DNA of 64,000 nucleotides from Vibrio sp. Isolate32 (GTDB taxonomy: Bacteria > Pseudomonadota > Gammaproteobacteria > Enterobacterales > Vibrionaceae), in NCBI RefSeq assembly GCF_022397955.1, contig NZ_JAKEUQ010000017.1, positions 40,442 through 104,441 of the forward strand, read 5' to 3'. Below are positions 19,003 to 27,597 of the stretch, piece by piece; within the stretch, counting starts at the first letter, position 1; each line of letters opens with the position of its first letter. The translations under genes were made by a program, and so were the position numbers. Under the pieces are notes generated by a model. That model did no database searches. It was not told where the DNA came from and was given only the letters and a program-made list of their open reading frames with translations.

Positions 19003-19371
19003 CTAGAGCGCGACCATATCTCCATCTACACAGTTTTTACCATTGGCTTTGGCGCGATAAAAAGATTGATCGGTGAGATTAACCAGAGCATCAATCGTCA
19101 TGCCTTCTTCACACGCACGGCTATCGCTCACTCCAATACTGACACTCGAATTGAATCGAATCTGTTCATCAATTTTGAACTCAGCTTGATTAAACTGTTG
19201 GCGAATTTGTTCAGAGATTTTATATGGCATTTCTGCCGTTGCATTCGGAATGAAGACAATAAACTCTTCACCACCCCAGCGACCCGCGACGTCACCGAGC
19301 ATGTGACCGTATGTATCATTAATCGATTTAGAATCATCAATATCGAGCAGCATACACACTTCAATGGCACA
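19003..19371 (-). pseudogene. Truncated GGDEF-domain relic
   Basis: About 120 codons resemble the C-terminal part of a diguanylate cyclase: MLLDIDDSKSINDTYGHMLGD, then RWGGEEFIVF, and further on VSIGVSDS and DQSFYRAKANGKN. Two defects are visible. There is no upstream domain or proper start, since the frame is closed by a TGA overlapping the end of the LysR gene. The roughly 20-25 residues that normally separate the YGH..GD motif from the RWGGEEF motif are missing (the two are joined as GHMLGDVAGRWGGEEF). It is unlikely to fold or act as a cyclase. It probably arose by deletion from a larger gene that once lay downstream of the LysR gene. Confidence 0.8.
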
Positions 19372-19373
19372 TT

Positions 19374-20258
19374 TTACTCATCCCAGTCAGAGAAATAACC
19401 TAATAAGAAGTCTATAGCTAGCCGCGCTCGCTGAGGCAAAAAGCGTCGGTTCTGATAAACAATCCAACTGCTTGTACCCGAACCCCAATACTCTTCTAGC
19501 ACAGGAACCAGCTTGCCATTGGTTAGCCCACCATTAAAACTGCTTCTAGGAAGGTACACAACGCCAAGCCCCTCTTCACACGCTTTCAGTACCGCGCTTG
19601 AATTGTTACTTCTCCAACGACCATGCACTCTTACCGCATTCATTGGCTTTCCATTTTGCTCAAACAACCATTGATCACTATTGGCAATAATACAGCTGTG
19701 TTGTTTTAACTGTTCTGGATGAGTGGGGGCGCCATATTGATCGATATACGCTTTACTCGCCGCCGCTGCCATTGGGCGATCAACCAACTTTCTTGCCACC
19801 AGCCCTGAGTCATCTAACCGACCGTAACGAATCGCGAAGTCGATACCGTCTTCAATAAAGTTCACCATCTTGGTGTTGAAGTTCATTTCAATGGTTAGAT
19901 CTGGATGAGACTTTGCAAACTCCATCAGCGCTGCCGCGACATGATTCTCGGCAAATGCGCCCGCAGCACTAACACGCAATGTACCGCTAAGCTGAGTTTG
20001 TTGTGACGTAACTTGCTCATTGGCTTGTTGCAGCCCGATAACTAAATCTTTGCACTGTTGATAGTAAGTATGTCCAGACTCAGTCAGGCTTACCATGCGT
20101 GTTGAACGGGCAAGCAAAGCCACCCCAACTCGCTCTTCCAACCTTGAAACTTGTCGACTCACATGGCTGGTGCTGCAACCTAACTGCTTAGCGGCCGCAG
20201 AAAAACCGTGGCATTCGGCAACCGCAACGAATTCGTTAATCCCTTCAAAACTATCCAT
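19374..20258 (-). CDS. LysR-family transcriptional regulator
   Basis: A 294-residue protein with the standard LysR plan: an N-terminal helix-turn-helix (FSAAAKQLGCSTSHVSRQVSRLE, about 18-40) and a periplasmic-binding-like effector domain from about 90. The motif set FIEDGIDFAIRYG and ACEEGLGVVYLP is typical of the CrgA-like LysR subgroup. It is divergent from the DJ-1/PfpI gene with 207 bp between the starts, the usual layout for a LysR regulator and its target, so control of that gene is a reasonable inference. The effector is unknown. Confidence 0.92.
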   Translation of the reverse strand: MDSFEGINEFVAVAECHGFSAAAKQLGCSTSHVSRQVSRLEERVGVALLARSTRMVSLTESGHTYYQQCKDLVIGLQQANEQVTSQQTQLSGTLRVSAAGAFAENHVAAALMEFAKSHPDLTIEMNFNTKMVNFIEDGIDFAIRYGRLDDSGLVARKLVDRPMAAAASKAYIDQYGAPTHPEQLKQHSCIIANSDQWLFEQNGKPMNAVRVHGRWRSNNSSAVLKACEEGLGVVYLPRSSFNGGLTNGKLVPVLEEYWGSGTSSWIVYQNRRFLPQRARLAIDFLLGYFSDWDE

Positions 20259-20465
20259 ACTTAACCTACTCGCGTTTTATCTTTGCTATATGGCAACAAT
20301 GTTTTGCCTTTTAAGCATATTATCACCTAAATGATTTGGAACTAGTATTAGATGTAACAAGACGGCGATAGCCAAGTCACAGTGCACAGGTTAACACCAA
20401 GCACGAGTGCTTAGAGAAAAACGCCAACATCTAACGAGAAGAACAGCAGCTCAAAGGGACGAATC

Positions 20466-21137
20466 ATGAAAAAAATACTAATTCCAGTAACTAACCACGC
20501 GACACTTGGCGAGACAGATGAAGCGAACGGCACTTATGCTCCAGAACTTACCCACGCTCTGAAAGAGATCCTAGCTGCTGGGTTCGAATACGACATTACT
20601 TCTATCAATGGCGGCAAAGCACCGCTGTACGGAACTGATATTGAAGGAGATACGGTTAATGCTGAAATCTTGGCGAATGATGACTTCCAAAACCGCATAA
20701 ACAACACGATTCCAGTAAGCCAAATCAATGCAGACAGCTATGATGCGATCTTCTACCCAGGTGGTTTTGGCCTGCTTTCAGACCTAGCGTCTAACGATCA
20801 ATTTGCTAGCATCGCTGCCAAGCATTATGAAGACGGTGGCGTTGTCGCGGCAGTATGTCACGGCCCAGCAGCCCTACTACCTATCGTACTGAGCAATGGC
20901 GAAACACTTCTGAGCTCTAAATCAGTGACTGGCTTTACACGTGAAGAAGAGATCGACTTTGGCACCATCAACGACATTCCATTCCTACTGGAAGAGTCGC
21001 TAGCTCGCGGGGCAGCACGTTTCAACAAGGTTCAACCTTGGCAAGAGCTTGTGATTGCTGATGAGCGAGTGATCACCGGTCAAAACCCAACAAGCGCACA
21101 CGCTGTAGGTGTGGCGATTGTTGAACACCTTTCTTAA
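20466..21137 (+). CDS. DJ-1/PfpI family type 1 glutamine-amidotransferase-like protein
   Basis: A 223-residue cytosolic protein of the DJ-1/ThiJ/PfpI superfamily. The nucleophile elbow VAAVCHGPAALLP carries the reactive Cys followed by His, FYPGGFGLLSDLA supplies the acidic-helix region, and RGAARFNKVQPW lies near the C-terminus. Such proteins act as glyoxalases, chaperones or deglycase-like stress enzymes; the subgroup resembles the Hsp31-like short proteins. The ATG start is supported by AAAGGGACGAATC. It is divergent from the LysR gene and likely controlled by it, with a terminator after it. Confidence 0.88.
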   Translation: MKKILIPVTNHATLGETDEANGTYAPELTHALKEILAAGFEYDITSINGGKAPLYGTDIEGDTVNAEILANDDFQNRINNTIPVSQINADSYDAIFYPGGFGLLSDLASNDQFASIAAKHYEDGGVVAAVCHGPAALLPIVLSNGETLLSSKSVTGFTREEEIDFGTINDIPFLLEESLARGAARFNKVQPWQELVIADERVITGQNPTSAHAVGVAIVEHLS

Positions 21138-21207
21138 TCGAGCAATAGCTTGATAGGTCTATAGCTTGTCCGACTCACTGACGCGAGTCACCTAAGCAAG
21201 GTCAAAA

Positions 21208-21256
21208 AAAAGAGCATACTCCCGATTCAATATTCTTGAGAGAAGTATGCTCTTTT
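21208..21256 (+). terminator. Bidirectional terminator between convergent genes
   Basis: AAAAGAGCATACT pairs with AGTATGCTCTTTT around a 23-nt loop. It serves the DJ-1/PfpI gene and the leftward PLP-enzyme gene. Confidence 0.88.
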
Positions 21257-21275
21257 CTAATTCTGTAACCCGCTT

Positions 21276-22511
21276 TTAGTGATTTCTAACAATGCCCTCG
21301 AGCACGTTGAACAGTAGGTCAATCTCTTCAATCGAGTTGTAATGCATACAGCCAATACGCACTACACCCTGCTCTTCAATACCTAACTGCTTCACCAAAC
21401 CTAATGCGTAGAAGTGTCCGTTCCACACACAGATATTATGCTCGCCCAGCTTCTTAGCGATAAACTCTGGTGAGTGATTATCAAAGGTGATGGCGAATGT
21501 TGGCGTTCTTAGGTTCGAATCAAATTCCGTCTTACCGTAGAGTTTAACCCCTTCTAGATCGCCCAAGCGTTTTAGGAAGTACTCGCTCAGCTGGCTTTCA
21601 TGCTTGTTATAAAGCGCGTAGCTTTGCTCTAGGCGAGAACGTAATGAGTCGGTTGGCTCACCAAACTGTGCCAAATAATCCACCGCAGCAATCACACCCG
21701 CTAGGCCTTCAAAACTTTGCGTTCCTGTTTCAAAACGTCCAGGCCCGATGTTAGTGGCAGGCTCAACCTTGTATGGCTTTAGCGTATGTAGCCATTGAGG
21801 CGCCACGTAAGCAATACCAACGTGAGGGCCAAAAAACTTGTAAGCCGAACACGCTAAGAAGTCACAGTTTAACTGCTGAACATCAATCAAATGGTGTGGT
21901 GCATAATGAACAGCATCCACATACACCTGAGCGCCGTGTTGGTGTGCAAGCTCGATAACTTTCGCGACATCAACAATTGAGCCCGTGGTGTTTGACGCAA
22001 AGGTCACAGCAACCAGTTTGGTTTTCTCGTTCAGTAACGATTCGAAGTGTGCCATGTCTAGGCTGCAATCTGACTCGTCGACACGAACTTGGCGAACAAT
22101 CGCGCCCTTGTCGTCTGCTGCTTGTTGCCAGCTCGATACATTCGAGTAGTGGTCTAGCGCGGTAACAATCACCTCATCGCCAGCTTGCCAATCGCGGCTG
22201 ATCGCTCGGCTAAGCTGAAATGTCAGCGAGGTCATGTTAGCACCAAACACAACATTGCCAGAAGATTCGGCATTCAGTAACGCTTGCACTGACTCTCGCG
22301 CTTGCTGCATCAAGCCTGTCGTCTTCTGGCTCGAAAAGTAGTGGCCGCCCAAGTTGGAATTAAAGTGGCCAAGGTATTCTGTCATCGACGCAAGAACATT
22401 CTCAGGAACCTGAGAGCCACCCGGGCCATCAAAAAAGGTAACTGGCTTACCGTCGTGGTATTGGCCTAGCGCACTGAACTGCTGGCGTACATCATTAAGA
22501 GTGAAGGACAT
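21276..22511 (-). CDS. Cysteine-desulfurase-like class V PLP enzyme
   Basis: About 411 residues of the aminotransferase class V fold. The PLP lysine is in CSAYKFFGPHVG (K225), with the Asp/His pair VDAVHYAPH before it; ETGTQSFEGLAG and RIGCMHYNSIEEID are diagnostic of the cysteine-desulfurase-like subfamily rather than IscS or SufS. The reaction is not known for this subgroup. The start at 22511 is preferred because AAGGA lies 8 nt upstream; an ATG at 22520 is also in frame. Its start overlaps the end of the dioxygenase gene, so the two are translationally coupled and probably act on the same amino-acid-like substrate. Confidence 0.85.
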   Translation of the reverse strand: MSFTLNDVRQQFSALGQYHDGKPVTFFDGPGGSQVPENVLASMTEYLGHFNSNLGGHYFSSQKTTGLMQQARESVQALLNAESSGNVVFGANMTSLTFQLSRAISRDWQAGDEVIVTALDHYSNVSSWQQAADDKGAIVRQVRVDESDCSLDMAHFESLLNEKTKLVAVTFASNTTGSIVDVAKVIELAHQHGAQVYVDAVHYAPHHLIDVQQLNCDFLACSAYKFFGPHVGIAYVAPQWLHTLKPYKVEPATNIGPGRFETGTQSFEGLAGVIAAVDYLAQFGEPTDSLRSRLEQSYALYNKHESQLSEYFLKRLGDLEGVKLYGKTEFDSNLRTPTFAITFDNHSPEFIAKKLGEHNICVWNGHFYALGLVKQLGIEEQGVVRIGCMHYNSIEEIDLLFNVLEGIVRNH

Positions 22512-23151
22512 TGCGCGCATCCTTAGCCGTTAGAACAAACACATCCATGTAACCCATCTCGTCGTGGTCTATGGTGCGAATTGGTTGTGCGTTGTGCCAT
22601 AGCTTACTGTCTGCAAGCATTGCGACTTCGCCATCTTCAAGCACTTTTCTAAAGAACGGTGCTTCATGAGAATCTTGGTACAGCATGATTTCGCCGCCAA
22701 CAATGTTATGACGGTTCACGCCAATTAACGCGATGTGGTCGAAGCCATCTTGGTGCACGCCTTCTGGCGCAACCTGTGTCTCTTCATAAATGGCAGCGAT
22801 ACGAATTTGGTGGATTTCGATTTCTTGTCCGTCTTCAAGCCCGTTGGTTTCAATAAACAGTTCACACATTTCTTGCATGCCTTCGCTGCTTAGGATAGGC
22901 GCTTCAATTGGCTCGAATTGACGAACAACATCACCTTGAAAGTGATTGATGTCTTCAGACTGAACGAAGTTATGTTTGTCTAGCTCAACGACTTGTCCAT
23001 TACTGAATTCAACCACAGAGTACCTTCTCAATCGGTACTGTCCGTCTGCGTGCTCTGTGCTAGGTAGCTTAGAGAAAGAAGGTGACAGCTCCTTAACCGC
23101 GTGGTTACTGAGATGGGTAATATGTAGGGTGTTTTCGTGAGCGTGTAACAT
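22495..23151 (-). CDS. 2-oxoglutarate/Fe(II) dioxygenase (PF10014-like)
   Basis: About 218 residues resembling the 2OG-Fe dioxygenase family that includes bacterial free-amino-acid hydroxylases such as the isoleucine 4-hydroxylase IDO. The iron ligands are visible as HQD (in GVHQDGFDHIALIG) and a distal His in KLWHNAQPI, with Arg four residues further on as the likely 2OG anchor. The second ATG (23151) is chosen because AAGGAG sits 6 nt before it. The gene overlaps the downstream PLP enzyme by 17 bp. Together they suggest hydroxylation of a free amino acid followed by PLP-based processing; the substrate is unknown. Confidence 0.83.
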   Translation of the reverse strand: MLHAHENTLHITHLSNHAVKELSPSFSKLPSTEHADGQYRLRRYSVVEFSNGQVVELDKHNFVQSEDINHFQGDVVRQFEPIEAPILSSEGMQEMCELFIETNGLEDGQEIEIHQIRIAAIYEETQVAPEGVHQDGFDHIALIGVNRHNIVGGEIMLYQDSHEAPFFRKVLEDGEVAMLADSKLWHNAQPIRTIDHDEMGYMDVFVLTAKDARNVLHS

Positions 23152-23597
23152 CATCGACTCCTTAATGATTGTTAATTTACTTTCGATATTTAACGTTTTG
23201 TTTACATAAAGGATACTTGAAGATCTTGCCAAATCAATAATAAACAATCATTTATCCCGTCAGAAATAAAAATTAAGATAGTAAAACCAACTTTAAAATC
23301 AAAAGCAGTGCATAACACCAGAATAAAAGATGACCAGCTCTTAAAACTAGCACACTTCACTAGCCAGTTATAAACACCTTTAAAATCAATTTAAACGATA
23401 TTATTAACTAGCACGCTGTGTTTATTATTTTACCAGCCATTTCCCACCAATACGCCAGCCACTGCATCAAGGCTCATCCCTCTATTTCGACATACTTTAT
23501 TTGTATGTTTTTGCACATCGAAATACGACCTACCTATCAGTGGCCAAGCTATTGATTGTTTACACAACAAACTGGAATTGGTTAATTTATGAGTAAG

Positions 23598-23659
23598 CCA
23601 GAATCCACACGCCTTTGCTTGCGCGTCTGGAACAGGTCGAGTTCGGGGGGAACTCGGCC
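23598..23659. other. GC-rich double stem-loop in AT-rich intergenic DNA
   Basis: CCAGA (23598-23602) pairs with TCTGG (23626-23630). Immediately after, 23635-23644 pairs with 23650-23659 as a 10-bp stem (GGTCGAGTTC/GAACTCGGCC, one G-U) with a five-G loop. The composition contrasts sharply with the flanks. It is possibly a small RNA, an attachment site or a remnant of an element end. Confidence 0.5.
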
Positions 23660-23940
23660 GCCCTCAATGGCTCATTTCTTTTAAGGGAGCGAGTTGATTA
23701 GTCTTTCTGTCACGAAGGTATTTGAAGTGGAATCTTGCGGGTGAGATTTGAAGCAAAAGAATGAAGCGTTAGAAATTCACTATGCAATGGATGTAGTTTC
23801 GAGATATGTGGCATGTGTTCAAAATATCTGGGTGCTCTTCGCTAACACATTTATGCCCATTTCCACTTAGTACTTACACTCATTCAAATCCTGCTCATGA
23901 GCTTTGGCATTACTAAAAAGTTATGCGTCTCTAAATCAAA

Positions 23941-23962
23941 AAAGCCCGCATTTGCGGGCTTT
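23941..23962 (-). terminator. Terminator of the accessory two-gene unit
   Basis: AAAGCCCGCA pairs with TGCGGGCTTT around a 2-4 nt loop, with a T run on the minus strand just after the membrane-protein gene. Confidence 0.9.
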
Positions 23963-23964
23963 AA

Positions 23965-24477
23965 CTATCGGTGGTTTCTATCCGTTCGTCCTCTATTTAT
24001 ATTCCTGCGAACGTCTTTCAATAATTTGTAATTCAAACTCAGTACGTGATAGAACACGGATACTTGTAAGATAACCAAAAAACCAAGAATGGGAAATCCA
24101 ATACTTTTAAGTACATCAGCATACTGGTAAAGCTGAGGCAAACTCATATAAATTGGTACCAAAATCTGAATCATTAAAATAGTCAGTAATATGCCGGCTG
24201 AAACTAATATCACCCATACGAGCTGACTAAGATAACGAGCATCTTCTTCAGCTTCTTGCACTGCAGTTTCAGATGCGGCATTACCACTAAATACTCGACT
24301 GATAGTCTTCGGGTAAATGATAGCAACCCAAGCTCCAATAATCGCGAAGATAATTGAGGATAAACTGAGTAAGTTAGAAGCAACACCTTTAAATAGCTCA
24401 TATTTAAAGCTAGTCACTGTATCGTTAAAAAAGTATACCCCCATTATCAAAGGGATAATCCAAAATATGATACGCAT
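23965..24477 (-). CDS. Small four-helix membrane protein, second gene of unknown pair
   Basis: A 170-residue protein with four clear hydrophobic segments at about 3-18, 37-57, 88-112 and 127-150, and charged, Arg-rich ends (the tail NRGRTDRNHR suggests a cytosolic C-terminus). The loop at 58-86 is acidic. No family was recognised. Its start lies 6 bp after the stop of the upstream gene, so the two are an operon and very likely work together. A compact membrane partner beside a larger soluble protein is a layout seen in several small antiphage or toxin systems, but nothing in this sequence proves that role. Confidence 0.7.
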   Translation of the reverse strand: MRIIFWIIPLIMGVYFFNDTVTSFKYELFKGVASNLLSLSSIIFAIIGAWVAIIYPKTISRVFSGNAASETAVQEAEEDARYLSQLVWVILVSAGILLTILMIQILVPIYMSLPQLYQYADVLKSIGFPILGFLVILQVSVFYHVLSLNYKLLKDVRRNINRGRTDRNHR

Positions 24478-24483
24478 GATAGA

Positions 24484-25581
24484 TTACTCGTCTGTTGTAG
24501 GTTCACTTTCAGTATCACTGCTACGCGATTCTTCAGAAGACAGAATGTCATTAAGTGGGACAAGTAAATTCGCTCTTTCCCTAACAATTGTTTCTAGCAA
24601 AAGCTCAGCAGAAATACTCTGATCATCTGAGCGGCGAACACTTAGTCGTGTATCGTTAGTAATACTCGTGCCACTCAACATAACTCGAGTTCCATCATTG
24701 TACTGGAACCCGACATTCTTTAAAGAGTTATCATCAGATTCATTAAAGTTTCTAACTATCTGTCTTAGCTCAGTTTCTGAGGGTTGATATTGTAACTCAT
24801 GAGTAATCAGCCTTGTTTGACGACCAAACTCTGGTGTGTCGGATGTCAACCCAGAGAATACATAATCGAAGACGCGCTCATGTAATTGTCTATTATCTGG
24901 GTTCAAATAACTTAGTTCTTCTTTCTTAATCAACTTTGTGATTCTTCTGATATTTCTAAGCAAGTCATGTTCCAACGTTGTATTCTTCATGCCCACGGCT
25001 TGAAACGAAGGTCTAATTTTGTCGCTGTCATCAGTCACTGTGCCATTCAAAGAGTAACCAATCACTTGGTCAGAACCCTCTGGGTTAAAGACTCTGTAAG
25101 GTGATTTATTTCTCAAGAACCCATTAAGATAAGTATCTAAATTACCTTTGCCATTATATGAGTGTTGGAATTTGAGGGTTGCAAAAGCATTGTGTTCAGG
25201 AATAAACCAGAAGTAGCTTGGTAGCCCAGGAATAACATTTTCATCACTAAAGCCAGTTGTTAGCATGTTAGTTGAGCCTGGGTGTTCTAATGGATTCTTA
25301 CCATATATCACTCCATTGTCATTTGGAACTTCATTCCAAAGCACTAAAACATGGTCACCAGTAAGCTCATTTTTAGCCCAGTCGTTGAAGTATGTATTGT
25401 ACAGATCTCGATTCGGGTTGGCACCATACGTAGTTGTATTAACAAACTCTCGTCCATCACGCGCCCAATCTGCAAGTTTAATAAGAGCATCTTCTATCGA
25501 TGACAGCTGTGGAGAACGACTACCATGACTATAGTAACCGCACTTGTTTACCTTAAAAAACCTAACATGAACGTCTAACAT
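24484..25581 (-). CDS. Uncharacterised soluble protein, first gene of unknown pair
   Basis: About 365 residues with no signal peptide, no membrane helix and no catalytic motif I can name. The N-terminal half is rich in aromatics and Asn/Gly (FVNTTTYGANPNRDLYN, VLVLWNEVPNDNGVIYG, PSYFWFIPEHNAFATLKF), suggesting a folded beta-rich domain. The central region has basic helices (LLRNIRRITKLIKKEE). The C-terminus is Ser/Glu-rich and probably disordered. ATG 25581 (MLDVHVRFF) is taken as start; GTG 25596 is also in frame, and ribosome sites are weak for both. It is tightly followed by the four-helix membrane protein. A candidate component of an undescribed two-gene system. Confidence 0.65.
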   Translation of the reverse strand: MLDVHVRFFKVNKCGYYSHGSRSPQLSSIEDALIKLADWARDGREFVNTTTYGANPNRDLYNTYFNDWAKNELTGDHVLVLWNEVPNDNGVIYGKNPLEHPGSTNMLTTGFSDENVIPGLPSYFWFIPEHNAFATLKFQHSYNGKGNLDTYLNGFLRNKSPYRVFNPEGSDQVIGYSLNGTVTDDSDKIRPSFQAVGMKNTTLEHDLLRNIRRITKLIKKEELSYLNPDNRQLHERVFDYVFSGLTSDTPEFGRQTRLITHELQYQPSETELRQIVRNFNESDDNSLKNVGFQYNDGTRVMLSGTSITNDTRLSVRRSDDQSISAELLLETIVRERANLLVPLNDILSSEESRSSDTESEPTTDE

Positions 25582-25770
25582 TGCCTTACAAACCACTGAT
25601 AATTAATAATTACTTTCGATATTATCAGACAGATTTATATTTACCTAAAGAAACTAGACGCAGAGCACCCATCTGCCTAAGTTATAACACATCGTTTGAT
25701 CTACAGCATTGAACTAGTTATGCAACAAAAGATATAAGTTCATTTGGAAAAATCAGGATAGGAGCGATGT

Positions 25771-26049
25771 ATGCCATGTAACAAAACACACAATATTCGA
25801 CTAGATGAGTCTGTACTTACGAATCTTAGTAATCATCAGATGCACAATAATGGGCGTCATAAATGTTGCCAATGTGCATATAATTCCGGTTACGAACAAG
25901 GGCGTGAACTAAAAAGTTCAATTAACTTAAACATAAACGAACTAGGACAGAGCCAAGCGAGGTCTGATGGCCGCCATAAGAGTGTTCATCAAGCGTTTGC
26001 TCTTGGATACTCACACGGCATTCGAGACTTTATTGAATTAGAGCAATAA
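25771..26049 (+). CDS. 92-aa protein built from two internal repeats
   Basis: Two copies of a roughly 37-residue unit with a 39-residue period make up almost the whole protein: residues 11-47 and 53-88. Each has an N-terminal Leu/Asn helix, then GRHK (28-31 and 67-70), then A[YF]-x2-GY-x2-G (36-44 and 75-83). The first copy adds CCQC at 32-35. The ATG is supported by GGAG 6 nt upstream. No family was recognised. The repeat pattern suggests a small two-fold domain, possibly nucleic-acid or ligand binding. It is divergent from the unknown two-gene unit, so it could be its regulator or a separate cargo gene. Confidence 0.65.
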   Translation: MPCNKTHNIRLDESVLTNLSNHQMHNNGRHKCCQCAYNSGYEQGRELKSSINLNINELGQSQARSDGRHKSVHQAFALGYSHGIRDFIELEQ

Positions 26050-27436
<1,387 letters not shown>

Positions 27437-27515
27437 ATCTGAGATTGCAGATTTGATTATCGGTGCTGTCGCCTTAGTAGATGCAGGGCGTCATCACATT
27501 TTGTTGTAAATCCCT

Positions 27516-27549
27516 AAAGCCCAGTGGTATATCCACTGGGCTTTCTTTT
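27516..27549 (+). terminator. Intrinsic terminator between trxB and cydD
   Basis: AAAGCCCAGTGG pairs with CCACTGGGCTTT around a 5-nt loop and a T-rich tail. Confidence 0.9.
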
Positions 27550-27569
27550 GTATACTAGCCGCCCTCAAC

Positions 27570-27584
27570 GAATAATAATTATCA
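27570..27584 (+). promoter_or_regulatory. Fur-like box in the cydD leader
   Basis: GAATAATAATTATCA matches the 7-1-7 Fur consensus TGATAATNATTATCA at 12-13 of 15 positions. It lies about 15 bp upstream of the cydD start and just downstream of a TATACT -10 candidate at 27550. Confidence 0.4.
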
Positions 27585-27597
27585 TTAAGCCTTCATA

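Larger units (their letters stand above)
23152..23964. other. 813-bp intergenic region with no supported gene
   Basis: Apart from the promoter of the leftward dioxygenase gene, an AT-rich dyad (arms ATTTCGA/TCGAAAT near 23490-23530), the GC-rich stem-loop at 23598-23659 and the terminator at 23941, nothing coding is convincing. A 31-codon ORF from an ATG at 23590 runs through the stem-loop. The low coding content suggests decayed or inserted DNA at the edge of the accessory patch. Confidence 0.6.

Noticed and set aside
23590..23685. 31-codon ORF through the GC-rich hairpin
   Set aside because: No ribosome site, Ser/Arg/Pro-rich odd composition, and the hairpin explains the sequence better.
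23965..25581. The unknown pair as a Kiwa system
   Set aside because: Kiwa also pairs a small membrane protein with a soluble one, but the gene order is reversed here and no DUF4868-like feature could be recognised.
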